64,000 bases of DNA from Bartonella vinsonii subsp. vinsonii (GTDB taxonomy: Bacteria; Pseudomonadota; Alphaproteobacteria; Rhizobiales; Rhizobiaceae). Below the pieces are notes generated by a model, which was not told the DNA's origin, made no database searches, and saw nothing but the letters and a program-made list of their open reading frames with translations. Within the stretch, counting starts at the first letter, position 1, and each line of letters starts with the position of its first letter. Location: contig NZ_CADEAJ010000003.1 in assembly GCF_902825235.1 (NCBI RefSeq), forward strand, positions 118,454-182,453. Direction: 5' to 3'. The position numbers were made by a program, and so were the translations under genes. This document shows positions 50,689-60,228 of the stretch, piece after piece.

Positions 50689-51102
50689 ATGCTTAAAGAA
50701 TTCAAAGAATTTGCTTTAAAAGGTAATATGATTGATCTCGCCATCGGTGTGATTATAGGAGGGGCTTTTGGTGGTTTGGTCAATTCAATTGTCAACGATA
50801 TTTTTATGCCAATTATTGGGCTTATTACCGGTGGAATTGACTTTTCTAATATGTTTCTTCAGCTTGCTGGTGAGAAACAAGCTACATTGAGTGCCGCTAA
50901 AGCAGTGGGAGCAACCATTAGCTACGGCAACTTTATAACTTTACTTATTAATTTCCTCATTATTGCTTGGGTCCTTTTTCTATTTGTTAAAGCTATGAAT
51001 AAGCTCCGTCGAAAACAAGAAGAAGAGGAAAGTTTAAAAAAAATGTCTCTAGAAGAACAACTTCTGTCAGAAATTAGAGATCTTTTAGCCAAGAAAAAAT
51101 AA
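50689..51102 (+). CDS. mscL: Large-conductance mechanosensitive channel
   Basis: MscL opens under membrane tension and releases solutes in osmotic downshock. ATG 50689 has AAGGGGAAG upstream and gives 137 residues with the usual pattern: [20 protein letters not shown], the pore helix [20 protein letters not shown], a periplasmic loop, a second helix ([19 protein letters not shown]) and a charged cytoplasmic helix. The earlier ATG (50653) has no ribosome site. Confidence 0.96.
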   Translation: MLKEFKEFALKGNMIDLAIGVIIGGAFGGLVNSIVNDIFMPIIGLITGGIDFSNMFLQLAGEKQATLSAAKAVGATISYGNFITLLINFLIIAWVLFLFVKAMNKLRRKQEEEESLKKMSLEEQLLSEIRDLLAKKK

Positions 51103-51120
51103 ACTTATGCGTGATTTGAC

Positions 51121-53394
51121 TCATGGAACATTTGACTCATGGGACACTGGAAAAAACATTTCCACAGTTGTTCCATGATTCGGTTTTGAAAATAACAAAA
51201 ATTGACCACCACTTTCTTCTACCATTGCCTTACACATCGGGAGACCTAAACCTGTTCCAACAAAAGCGCTGTCGCCAGAACGTCCATCTTTGCGCTCTAC
51301 CTGTCCATAGGGTTGCAGTGCTTGTATAATCTCTTCATCACTCATCCCAACACCGTTATCACTTACTGAAATCTTTACGCGCTCTTTTTTTCCATAAGAA
51401 ACGTGAACAATAATTTGTCCGCCTGATGGTGTAAAACGGATGGCATTGGAAAGAAGATTCCATATAATTTGCCGAAATATCTGTTGCGACACACGAATAA
51501 ATGGCACATGAGATGGAGCAGCAATACGCATCATAATGCCATTATGATTAGCCTGTGTTTCAAGAAAAGCCATACTGGCACGTAAACAAGATATCACATC
51601 AAACGCTTCCGCGGACATATTAATCTTGTTATTTGAGCTAGAATAATTTACTTTCGAGCATTCTAGTAATTGATTAACCAGCGATAATATATGTTTTCCA
51701 GATGAGATAATATCGCGTAAGTATCCACGATACCGCTCATTGTCTATCAGACCAAAACGGCCATCTTTCATAATTTCTGCAAAACCAATGAGAGCATTTA
51801 AAGGTGTTCGTATTTCATGAATCACTCCAACCATTTGATTCTCTTTTACTTTTTTATCTACTGGTAGAATTACCCCTGTCATATTATGCAATATAACAGC
51901 ATAATTATCTTGTCGTGCCAAAGGTACAATCGTCATAGAAACCGTTATATTTTTATGACTTTTCGTCACGAGTTTTGCTCTCTTACCGCAATGAAAAACC
52001 TGATTTTTTTCTTTCACACGGATCAACTTAAAATATTTTTCAAATAAAAATCGACTTTGCAAAGTCAATAATGATGATAATGGCTGTGCCAGTAATTCGT
52101 TGATTTCATAGCCAGTTAATGTCAAAGCAGCACTGCTTGCCGCTCGAATATCCCCCTGTCCATCCAACCAAAAAATGCCATCCGTTGCTGTATCCAATAA
52201 TGATAAAACAACTGCTGGTTCTTTTATGAGAGTTTGTTCTATAATATTTTCTGGGAATGTCTGTGTGCTTGGCAACAAAACAGCTGTCTCCTTAACCAAA
52301 TGATCACATCCTACCGATGAATCCAATTCTCCACGCAACCGTTGTGCAATTTCACGAAATGCTGAACGCTCTATCTCTGAAAGACTTGGTGGTTTTTTCT
52401 CCAGATTCTCATCCTTTTTCTCTTGTCCCTTTTCTTGCTTTTTCAAAATACCAAAGCCATAAAATCCCTCAAGCCGTTGTTTGTTATCAAAAATTGGCAC
52501 AGCAGATAATTCAACATCAAGCCAATCTGGATAATTATCAATAGGCCATTGAACAGTCCATTTACTCCAAGGTACAGCCGCTTCAATAAAGCCGCTTAAG
52601 AGTTGATACCGCTCATCACTAAATCTCTTGGTAAGTTCACAAAAATCAGACCTTAAAATAGAAGACGATAGAGGTCCAACAATTTCAGCTAACTCTTTTG
52701 AAACATCACAAAATCGTCCATTTTTATCCATTCTCCAAGTAAACCGTTGTGGTAAAAGTTCCGCCCTAAAATGAAAAAGCTCCTGTTTACTCTTCAACTC
52801 TTCCGCTTTTAATGGCATGCATAAAACCAAAAAACTTGCTGGTCTTATTTCTAAACGAATAATACCAACTTGTGTATAAACACCCGCTATGGATAAAATG
52901 GTTTTGACTGGCTTTTCATGATCAATTGTCTGTAGTAGAATTTGGATTGTTTCATCAACAAAAGAAAAATGAGAGGAAGCCTCTAATATTGTTGCATGTT
53001 CATCAATTATTGCGACGGATATTGTTGCATCATCCAAGCCAGCGATAAGAGAAATCTCTTCCTCTTCCAGAGAAGCTTCTAATAAAAATGCCTCGCCTAA
53101 ACCAATAATATCAACAGAGACTACAGAAAATTCAGCAGTATGCTTTAAACCATCTAATGCAACAGAACGTGCACATTGAGCACTCTTCAATATTTTATGA
53201 TGCTCCACTTTGTCTAAAAAAGACCGGTCTTTCATCATATCCACTATAGAAGAAAAACCAAAAAAATACGCCGCGGCTCCATTGGACCAAAGAAGATTGT
53301 TGCAATCAGAGGAAAGAACAAAAGCTCTCTGTCCTCGCATGAAGGCTTGTTTAATTTCTTCACATTCCAGATAATCTAAAAATGTAAAAGACAT
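51121..53394 (-). CDS. PAS-domain sensor histidine kinase, PleC/DivJ/PdhS-like
   Basis: From ATG 53394 (AAGGG six bases upstream) the protein has 757 residues and no obvious membrane helix, so it is likely cytoplasmic. Residues 1-470 hold several PAS-like units; the clearest is about 395-500 (LSLLDTATDGIFWLDGQGDIRAA, given in part). The H-box HEIRTPLN places the phosphorylated histidine at 526. The ATPase domain has NLLSNAIRFTPSGG (N box), DNGVGM (G1) and GTGLGLPMCK (G2). H-box and ATPase look like the alphaproteobacterial cell-cycle kinases that act on DivK. The response regulator is not next to it. A PdhS or CbrA identity is possible, but I cannot choose. Confidence 0.82.
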   Translation of the reverse strand: MSFTFLDYLECEEIKQAFMRGQRAFVLSSDCNNLLWSNGAAAYFFGFSSIVDMMKDRSFLDKVEHHKILKSAQCARSVALDGLKHTAEFSVVSVDIIGLGEAFLLEASLEEEEISLIAGLDDATISVAIIDEHATILEASSHFSFVDETIQILLQTIDHEKPVKTILSIAGVYTQVGIIRLEIRPASFLVLCMPLKAEELKSKQELFHFRAELLPQRFTWRMDKNGRFCDVSKELAEIVGPLSSSILRSDFCELTKRFSDERYQLLSGFIEAAVPWSKWTVQWPIDNYPDWLDVELSAVPIFDNKQRLEGFYGFGILKKQEKGQEKKDENLEKKPPSLSEIERSAFREIAQRLRGELDSSVGCDHLVKETAVLLPSTQTFPENIIEQTLIKEPAVVLSLLDTATDGIFWLDGQGDIRAASSAALTLTGYEINELLAQPLSSLLTLQSRFLFEKYFKLIRVKEKNQVFHCGKRAKLVTKSHKNITVSMTIVPLARQDNYAVILHNMTGVILPVDKKVKENQMVGVIHEIRTPLNALIGFAEIMKDGRFGLIDNERYRGYLRDIISSGKHILSLVNQLLECSKVNYSSSNNKINMSAEAFDVISCLRASMAFLETQANHNGIMMRIAAPSHVPFIRVSQQIFRQIIWNLLSNAIRFTPSGGQIIVHVSYGKKERVKISVSDNGVGMSDEEIIQALQPYGQVERKDGRSGDSAFVGTGLGLPMCKAMVEESGGQFLLFSKPNHGTTVEMFFPVSHESNVP

Positions 53395-53608
53395 CTCCAA
53401 CCCTTCTTTGTATTTATGCTACCTACCAATAACCTTAATACAAAATATCGCTTCTATTTTGGCTCTCCCCATTCAATATTTTCAATATTCCACAGTTTAA
53501 AAACAAATACAGCCCCCCCGCTCTCATAACATAAAGCAAGCATTAACCATTAAAATAACGATCGTGAGGCATTTTTAAAGCCATATATTCTCAAAATTGT
53601 CTTGCTTA

Positions 53609-56131
53609 CTACGTGTACTCATTGAGTAAAATTTCACGTTTCCCTACATGATTAGCAGCTCCAACAACGCCTCTTTCTTCCATGAGCTCAACGAGAGAAG
53701 CTGCCTTATTATAACCGATTGCAAGCCTGCGTTGAATATAAGATGTTGAACATTTTTTATCACGCATAACAATCTTTACAGCTTGCATATAAAGTTCTTC
53801 ACCATCTTCATTAAGTTTTTCTTCCTTTGAAACTCCAGAAACTGAAGCGGCCAACTCATCTTCTTTGTTCTCGTCTTCACTATCCGTTACCGTTGCTAAA
53901 TAATCAGGCTTTCCTTGCATTTTAAGATGTGCCACAACGGATTCAACTTCTTCGTCAGAAACAAAAGGCCCATGAACGCGTACAATACGTCCACCACCTG
54001 CCATATGAAGCATATCTCCTTGCCCCAATAGTGTTTCAGCTCCTTGTTCTCCCAAAATTGTACGGCTATCTATTTTCGATGTAACCTGAAAAGAAATACG
54101 AGTCGGAAAATTTGCTTTAATCGTACCAGTGATGACATCAACAGAAGGACGTTGTGTGGCCATAATAAGATGGATTCCCGCTGCACGCGCCATTTGTGCC
54201 AAGCGCTGAATGGCATTTTCAATTTCTTTCCCTGCTACCATCATGAGATCAGCCATCTCATCAACAATCACAACAATATAAGGAAGCTGCGTTAAATCCA
54301 TAGCTTCTTCATGATACAGTATTTCCCCACTTTCCTTATCAAAACCCGATTGTACAGTACACATAATCGTTTCGCCTTTTTGTGCTGCAAGGGCAACACG
54401 GGCATTAAAACCATCAATATTACGCACACCTAACTTAGCCATTTTTCGGTAACGCTCTTCCATTTCACGAACCGCCCATTTTAAAGCTGTGACAGCTTTT
54501 TGCGGATCCGTCACAACAGGCGTTAAAAGATGAGGAATACCATCATAAACAGAGAGTTCTAACATTTTAGGGTCAACCATGATCAAACGGCACTGCTTTG
54601 GTGTCATGCGATAAAGAATCGACAAAATCATTGTATTAATTGCAACGGATTTTCCCGATCCTGTTGTTCCTGCAACCAATAAATGAGGCATTTTTGCCAA
54701 TTCTGCAATGACCGGTTCACCATTAATCCCCTTCCCTAAAGCAAGAGCGAGTTTAAATTGGCTTTCGCGAAAAGAATTTGTTTGGATTAATTCTCGTAAA
54801 TAAACGGTTTCACGAACCGCATTTGGCAACTCAATTCCAATAACATTGCGTCCAGGAATGACAGCTACGCGTGTAGAAATAGCAGACATAGAACGCGCAA
54901 TATCATCAGAAAGATTAATGACTCGCGATGATTTTACTCCAGCAGCAGGCTCAAACTCGTACATTGTCACCACTGGTCCTGGATGAACATGGATAATTTC
55001 ACCCTTAATGCCAAAATCTTCCAAAACACTTTCTAAAAGTCCAGCACCGCGTTCTAATGTTTCCTGTGGAATCACCGTGCCTTCATGAAAAACAGGTTCC
55101 TGCAATAAATTGATTGGAGGAAATTCATAAGTAGCATCATCAAAAGATTGAACATTTGACCTAAAAGCGGAATTATAATTGCTTAACGACGTGCTCGCAG
55201 ATCGTAATGATTTGCCTTTTGGTTTCATTACAGAAAAATCTTTTGAGTTCTTTGTGATATTTTTTGATGTAGAGCAAGTAATATTGCTCGTATTTTTGGT
55301 TTCTATAGGAGCCTCTCCATCGCTTAACCTATCAGAAGAGTCTTTAACAACAAGCTTAGAATGACACTCTTGATTTTCTTTAACAATATGATTCTTTGCA
55401 TGCATTAAATCAGAAATTTGCTCTCTTTCCCGACTCCCTCCCACTGGAGTTTCTGCTGTAATTGAATCGTAAAATTGTGGAAAGCGGTATTCAAGAACAC
55501 GGTAGAGAGCAGTAATGGATTCCTCAAAGGCAGAAGGCGTATCGGATGTAATCTCATTATTCATGCGATCAATTGACAAATCCTCTCCTGAAATTTGAAC
55601 ATCAACTTGTTCTAGCATAAAGGATTCACACTCAAAAAATGCATCATCAGAAAGATGAAAAACAGGTTTTATTTTTTTCACCACTTTTTCTACTTGTAAT
55701 TTATGTTTCTCTGTATCTTTCTCAAGCGGCGTACTAACAGCTTGCCGTGATAATTGCTTCAAAACCGCTGAATGACAAATTGACGCTTTATTCTCTATCG
55801 ATTGAGAATTAATGACTCTTTTTGTTGATGAGAGATTTTTTGGTTTTTTGTGTGTATGTGTAATGTTTGTAAGATTTTTTTGCTCTTGCTTTGTAAAAAT
55901 TTTAAACTGTTTTGCAAAAATTGGATCTGCTTCTATTCGACGACGTAAAATTTCAACTTCTGGTGTTCGCGTAAAACGCACATTCTGCCCCAAAGCAAAC
56001 GCCTTCTTCCATACTTCCGGATAAGGAAATATCTCAACAATCTTAGTAGATGTATTTCCTTCTGATGCACTTTGTGGATTCTCATCAGAAAAAGAAGGCG
56101 TAGAAACAGATTTTTTTTTCGAATTATGCAT
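53609..56131 (-). CDS. ftsK: FtsK/SpoIIIE-type DNA translocase without membrane domain
   Basis: FtsK motors pump DNA at the division site. Residues from about 335 form the alpha-beta motor with Walker A GTTGSGKS (488-495) and Walker [14 protein letters not shown]. The C-terminal gamma winged-helix domain ([26 protein letters not shown], in part) reads KOPS-like sequences. Residues 1-330 are polar and low in order, and no membrane helices are seen, unlike standard FtsK with four. Rhizobiales often have a second, membrane-bound paralogue, so this may be the soluble one. ATG 56131 is used; a TTG four codons earlier is possible. Confidence 0.88.
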   Translation of the reverse strand: MHNSKKKSVSTPSFSDENPQSASEGNTSTKIVEIFPYPEVWKKAFALGQNVRFTRTPEVEILRRRIEADPIFAKQFKIFTKQEQKNLTNITHTHKKPKNLSSTKRVINSQSIENKASICHSAVLKQLSRQAVSTPLEKDTEKHKLQVEKVVKKIKPVFHLSDDAFFECESFMLEQVDVQISGEDLSIDRMNNEITSDTPSAFEESITALYRVLEYRFPQFYDSITAETPVGGSREREQISDLMHAKNHIVKENQECHSKLVVKDSSDRLSDGEAPIETKNTSNITCSTSKNITKNSKDFSVMKPKGKSLRSASTSLSNYNSAFRSNVQSFDDATYEFPPINLLQEPVFHEGTVIPQETLERGAGLLESVLEDFGIKGEIIHVHPGPVVTMYEFEPAAGVKSSRVINLSDDIARSMSAISTRVAVIPGRNVIGIELPNAVRETVYLRELIQTNSFRESQFKLALALGKGINGEPVIAELAKMPHLLVAGTTGSGKSVAINTMILSILYRMTPKQCRLIMVDPKMLELSVYDGIPHLLTPVVTDPQKAVTALKWAVREMEERYRKMAKLGVRNIDGFNARVALAAQKGETIMCTVQSGFDKESGEILYHEEAMDLTQLPYIVVIVDEMADLMMVAGKEIENAIQRLAQMARAAGIHLIMATQRPSVDVITGTIKANFPTRISFQVTSKIDSRTILGEQGAETLLGQGDMLHMAGGGRIVRVHGPFVSDEEVESVVAHLKMQGKPDYLATVTDSEDENKEDELAASVSGVSKEEKLNEDGEELYMQAVKIVMRDKKCSTSYIQRRLAIGYNKAASLVELMEERGVVGAANHVGKREILLNEYT

Positions 56132-56579
56132 GATACCCAACAAACTTATAATAATGAAAACAATTACCTCTTCAAAAAGAATACATAGAGACTATAGCAT
56201 GAAGGTTAATAACCTTTTGCTGGCTGTCACTTTTTAACAAAAAATAATGCCATAATTCCTTTTCATGAGATTGTTTCCGTAAACACTGAGTAAATTACAA
56301 AATTCATGATGTCATAAAGCTATACTCTCTTTATTTTGAAGAAAACTCTCTGATAAAAAACTGTCAATTATTCTCTTTCCTGCTTCTTTCATAAAAATGA
56401 TGAGGACAATAATACACACAATTAGTATGATAAGTGCTCTTTCAATTCTCCGTGCTTTGTTGTCATAAAAATAAATCAATTTCTTGCTTTGATAAAATTA
56501 TCCTTGTTATTCTTGTTTAAAAAGGATCAAATAGGATAAAATTTAACAATATAACAAAGAGAAAAATGAGGGAATGTTC
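56132..56579. other. Divergent spacer between ftsK and the aldehyde dehydrogenase
   Basis: Besides the element at 56191-56216, the gap is AT-rich without gene, hairpin or repeat that I can support. Confidence 0.4.
56191..56216 (-). promoter_or_regulatory. Extended -10 element with overlapping palindrome upstream of ftsK
   Basis: On the minus strand TGCTATAGT gives an extended -10 (TATAGT at 56196-56191), and directly upstream is the perfect palindrome AAGGTTA-T-TAACCTT (56216-56202). A regulator bound there would cover the promoter spacer. There is no good -35. The spot is 60-85 bases from the ftsK start. Confidence 0.35.
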
Positions 56580-58010
56580 ATGTTTAATAAGCGGAAATTT
56601 TATATCAACGGTCTATGGGATGATCCAAGCACTCCTCACGATCTACACGTCATTGATCCATCGACAGAAGAAGCTTGTGCTGTCATTAGCCTTGGTAGCG
56701 TAAAAGATGCAGACAAAGCAATTAACGCTGCTAAAGCAGCTTTTCAAACTTGGAAAACAACCCAGCCTAGTGAACGTCTTGGTTTCGTTGAAAAAATTTT
56801 AGAAATCTACGAAAAACGCTCGGAAGATATGGCAAAAACCATTTCAATGGAAATGGGGGCACCGATTGATATGGCACTCAATGCACAAACAGCAACCGGC
56901 AGTTCTCATATTCGCAACTTTATCAAAGCTTATAAAGAGTTTTCATTCCAAGAAGTTTTAATAGAAGGAAATGAACAAGCAATTCTTCATTATGATCCCA
57001 TCGGCATTGTAGGACTCATTACTCCATGGAATTGGCCTATGAACCAAGTAACACTTAAAGTCATCCCTGCTCTCTTAGCTGGCTGCACAATGGTGTTAAA
57101 ACCTTCTGAAATTGCTCCTCTTTCTGCTATGCTCTTTGCTGAAATTTTAGATGAAGCTGCTTTGCCTGCCGGTGTTTTTAACTTAATCAATGGTGATGGT
57201 GCCAATGTTGGCTCTTACCTCTCTGCTCATCCAGATCTCGAAATGATTAGTTTCACCGGATCAACCAGAGCTGGAAAAGATATTTCTAAAAATGCCAGCA
57301 ATACTTTAAAACGGGTCTGTCTGGAACTTGGAGGTAAAGGCGCTAATATCATCTTTGCTGATGCCGATACAGACGCTATTCAACGTGGAGTACGACACTG
57401 CTTTTATAACAGTGGACAAAGCTGTAATGCACCAACCCGTATGCTTGTGGAACAAGCCCTCTATGACAGAGCTATCCAAACAGCTAAAGAGATTGCCGAA
57501 CAGACACAAGTGGGACCAAGCCATCAAGCAGGAAATCATATTGGTCCCGTAGTTTCAAAACAACAATACGACAAAATTCAAGATCTTATCCAATCCGGAA
57601 TTGATGAAGGTGCAACTCTTGTTGCAGGTGGAACTGGTTTACCAATGGGAATGGAATGCGGTTATTATGTACGCCCTACAGTTTTTGCTGATGTGAAACC
57701 TCATATGCGTATTTTCAGAGAAGAAATCTTTGGTCCAGTCCTCTCAATTCTTTCCTTTAATACAGAAGATGAAGCGGTAGCACTCGCCAATGACACTGAA
57801 TATGGTCTTACAAACTATATACAATCACAAGATCGTAGCAAATGTCGTCGTATCGCAGCGCAAGTACGGTCCGGTATGGTAGAAATTAACGGACATGGGT
57901 TGCCTAGTGGGAGTTACTTTGGAGGCGTAAAATTTTCTGGACGTGCTCGTGAAGGTGGTCACTGGGGAATTAAAGAATTTCTCGATACCAAAGCAATTTC
58001 ATATTGGTAA
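56580..58010 (+). CDS. NAD(P)-dependent aldehyde dehydrogenase family protein
   Basis: The 476-residue enzyme oxidises an aldehyde to the acid. The general-base glutamate is in LELGGKG (E249), the catalytic cysteine in GQSCNAPTR (C282), and TPWNWPMNQ forms the oxyanion asparagine region. FTGSTRAGK (about 225-233) binds the cofactor, and IFGPVLSI precedes the C-terminal bridging domain. ATG 56580 with GAGGG seven bases upstream is preferred over the ATG two codons earlier. The substrate is unknown; oxidation of aldehydes from polyamine breakdown by the PuuAB pair 10 kb away is only one option. Confidence 0.88.
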   Translation: MFNKRKFYINGLWDDPSTPHDLHVIDPSTEEACAVISLGSVKDADKAINAAKAAFQTWKTTQPSERLGFVEKILEIYEKRSEDMAKTISMEMGAPIDMALNAQTATGSSHIRNFIKAYKEFSFQEVLIEGNEQAILHYDPIGIVGLITPWNWPMNQVTLKVIPALLAGCTMVLKPSEIAPLSAMLFAEILDEAALPAGVFNLINGDGANVGSYLSAHPDLEMISFTGSTRAGKDISKNASNTLKRVCLELGGKGANIIFADADTDAIQRGVRHCFYNSGQSCNAPTRMLVEQALYDRAIQTAKEIAEQTQVGPSHQAGNHIGPVVSKQQYDKIQDLIQSGIDEGATLVAGGTGLPMGMECGYYVRPTVFADVKPHMRIFREEIFGPVLSILSFNTEDEAVALANDTEYGLTNYIQSQDRSKCRRIAAQVRSGMVEINGHGLPSGSYFGGVKFSGRAREGGHWGIKEFLDTKAISYW

Positions 58011-58042
58011 AAGAATCTTATTAAAAGCTTAATAGGAATTAT

Positions 58043-59041
58043 ATGATCACACAGCAAATAACGGATGAAGATGCTCTTGGGCAACGACTCGATCAGTGGC
58101 TTGCTAAACAATACCATAATGCGCTGTCACGTTCACGCCTACAAATCCTCATCCGTGAAGGCTATCTTAAAGTTGATGGTCAACTCATAAAGGAACCAAA
58201 AACAAAATTAAGACCCAATCAAATCATTGAATTGACAATGCCAGTCCTTCGTGATGCAGAACCTAGTGGTGAATCCATTGCTTTGGACATTCTTTTTGAA
58301 GATGATCATGTTATTGTCATCAATAAACCAGCTGGTCTTGTTGTTCATCCCGGCAATGGTAATTGGACTGGCACATTGGTTAACGCTCTTATCTATCACT
58401 GCGGGAACAGTTTGTCTGGTATCGGCGGTGTTAAGCGCCCTGGTATTGTCCATCGTCTCGATAAAAACACAAGTGGAGTTATGGTTGTTGCCAAAAATGA
58501 TCTCGCTCACAAAAGTCTCAGTGCCCAATTTTCTGACCATGGACGGACCTGCGCATTAGATCGGCGTTATTACGCCTTGATTTGGGGATCTCCTAGTCGT
58601 GATGTTTGGACAATTGATGCCCCTCTTGGTCGTTCTCCCCATAACCGAACAAAGCAAGCTGTCGTTCATAATCAAAATACTCATGCACGCCATGCTGTTA
58701 CACATTTTTCTCTCCTTGAAAAATATAGAACCTGTGCAAATACCCCCCCTTTTGCCAGTCTTCTGGAATGTCGTTTGGAAACTGGACGCACGCATCAAAT
58801 TCGTGTTCATATGGCTCATATTGGACACCCGCTTATAGGTGATACTGTTTATGGAAATGCTTTTAGAACAAAATCAAATATGCTTAATCCCAGCATTAAA
58901 AACGCAATCGATCAATTCAAACGTCAAGCACTCCATGCCGCTAGCCTTACTTTTGAACACCCTACGACAAGCCAAATTATGTCTTTTTCTTCACCGCTCC
59001 CTCAAGATATGGCTGAACTTATCAAGCATTTTAAAAAATAA
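58043..59041 (+). CDS. rluD: RluA-family 23S rRNA pseudouridine synthase, RluD type
   Basis: The enzyme isomerises uridines in helix 69 of 23S rRNA if it is true RluD. The 332-residue sequence has an N-terminal S4 RNA-binding domain (LDQWLAKQYHNALSRSRLQ, then GYLKVDGQ) and the catalytic domain with HRLDKNTSG, where D140 is the nucleophile, and RLETGRTHQIRVHMAHIGHP. A GGAATTAT ribosome site precedes the ATG. It lies 32 bases after the aldehyde dehydrogenase and 150 before rpoH, both on the same strand. Confidence 0.9.
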   Translation: MITQQITDEDALGQRLDQWLAKQYHNALSRSRLQILIREGYLKVDGQLIKEPKTKLRPNQIIELTMPVLRDAEPSGESIALDILFEDDHVIVINKPAGLVVHPGNGNWTGTLVNALIYHCGNSLSGIGGVKRPGIVHRLDKNTSGVMVVAKNDLAHKSLSAQFSDHGRTCALDRRYYALIWGSPSRDVWTIDAPLGRSPHNRTKQAVVHNQNTHARHAVTHFSLLEKYRTCANTPPFASLLECRLETGRTHQIRVHMAHIGHPLIGDTVYGNAFRTKSNMLNPSIKNAIDQFKRQALHAASLTFEHPTTSQIMSFSSPLPQDMAELIKHFKK

Positions 59042-59087
59042 ATTGAAACTTTTTTCCGTATCAGGATTTCACAATAGATATCTCTTT

Positions 59088-59116
59088 TTGAACAAATTTG
59101 AAAATTATGCTAGGAT
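59088..59116 (+). promoter_or_regulatory. Candidate promoter of rpoH
   Basis: TTGAAC (59088-59093) and TAGGAT (59111-59116) are exactly 17 bases apart and 77 bases upstream of the rpoH ATG. This fits a vegetative promoter. A second TATAAT at 59134-59139 has no matching -35. Confidence 0.5.
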
Positions 59117-59193
59117 AGAGTTGAAAAGATGTTTATAATATCTAGAAGAAGAATTTGCCTTATGAGGGAATTCATACAAAAGGAGGGTGCTTT

Positions 59194-60072
59194 ATGGCCC
59201 ATATGAATCTGCTATCAGTCACAACAGGTGACGGAGGATTGAATCGTTACTTAGAAGAAGTACGTCGTTTTCCAATGCTTGAGCCAAAGGAAGAGTACAT
59301 GCTGGCTCAGCGTTATCGTAAACATAATGATTTAAAAGCTGCGCATAAACTGGTAACCAGTCACTTGCGCCTTGTCGCCAAAATCGCCATGGGATATCGA
59401 GGCTATGGGCTGCCTATTGGGGAAGTCATTTCAGAAGGCAATGTTGGACTTATGCAGGCTGTTAAGCGTTTCGAGCCGGAACGCGGTTTCCGTCTTGCAA
59501 CCTATGCAATATGGTGGATTAAGGCATCAATTCAAGAATATGTATTGCGGTCTTGGAGTTTGGTAAAAATGGGAACAACCGCTAATCAAAAGCGTTTGTT
59601 TTTCAATCTTCGTAAATTAAAAAGTAGACTTCAAGCCCTTGACAGTGGCGATCTTAACGCGGAACAAGTAAAAGAAATTGCAACCCAATTAAATGTCACA
59701 GAAGATGAAGTTGTTTCTATGAACCGCCGACTTGGTGGTGACACTTCACTTAATGCACCTCTTCGCACAAAAGAAGGGGAAAACGGTGAATGGCAAGATT
59801 GGTTGGTGGATGACTCCGACAATCAGGAACAGGCTTTGATTGAACAAAGTGAATTGGAAAATCGTCGTTCCATGCTTATAAATGCTATGGATAATCTGAA
59901 TGAACGTGAAAAGCGTATATTTAAAGCTCGTCGTTTAAGCGATAAACCATTAACGCTAGAAGAGCTCTCAAGTGAATTTAATATCAGTCGTGAACGCGTC
60001 AGACAAATTGAAATGCGTGCATTTGAAAAAGTACAAAATTCTATCCAAGCTTCTGCTTTATCCCAAAGTTAA
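59194..60072 (+). CDS. rpoH: RNA polymerase heat-shock sigma factor sigma-32
   Basis: RpoH directs RNA polymerase to heat-shock promoters. ATG 59194 is set by a strong AAGGAGG seven bases upstream; the product has 292 residues. Region 2 shows HLRLVAKIAMGYRGYGLP and RFEPERGFRLATYAIWWIKASIQEYVLRSW (in part), and the RpoH box follows as QKRLFFNLRKLK. Region 4 ends in LEELSSEFNISRERVRQIE. The factor is complete. Several rhizobia carry two rpoH genes; only one is here. Confidence 0.96.
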   Translation: MAHMNLLSVTTGDGGLNRYLEEVRRFPMLEPKEEYMLAQRYRKHNDLKAAHKLVTSHLRLVAKIAMGYRGYGLPIGEVISEGNVGLMQAVKRFEPERGFRLATYAIWWIKASIQEYVLRSWSLVKMGTTANQKRLFFNLRKLKSRLQALDSGDLNAEQVKEIATQLNVTEDEVVSMNRRLGGDTSLNAPLRTKEGENGEWQDWLVDDSDNQEQALIEQSELENRRSMLINAMDNLNEREKRIFKARRLSDKPLTLEELSSEFNISRERVRQIEMRAFEKVQNSIQASALSQS

Positions 60073-60168
60073 GTGTAGAGCTTACAAAATTAGATATAAA
60101 TTCAATTTGTTGCATGTTCTTGATAAGAAGAAAGCTGTATTGGCTTTATGCTCTTGGACCGGTTAACA

Positions 60169-60196
60169 AGAATCCTTTTGAGAGAAGGGGTTCTTT
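60169..60196 (+). terminator. Candidate terminator between convergent rpoH and the 475-residue gene
   Basis: AAGAATCC (60169-60176) pairs with GGGTTCTT (60189-60196) including one G-U pair, around a 12-base loop, and is followed by TATAGAGTTTT. The stem is sound, but the T-run is broken, so efficiency is doubtful. Confidence 0.4.
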
Positions 60197-60228
60197 ATAG
60201 AGTTTTATGCATTACTTACATTGATGTT

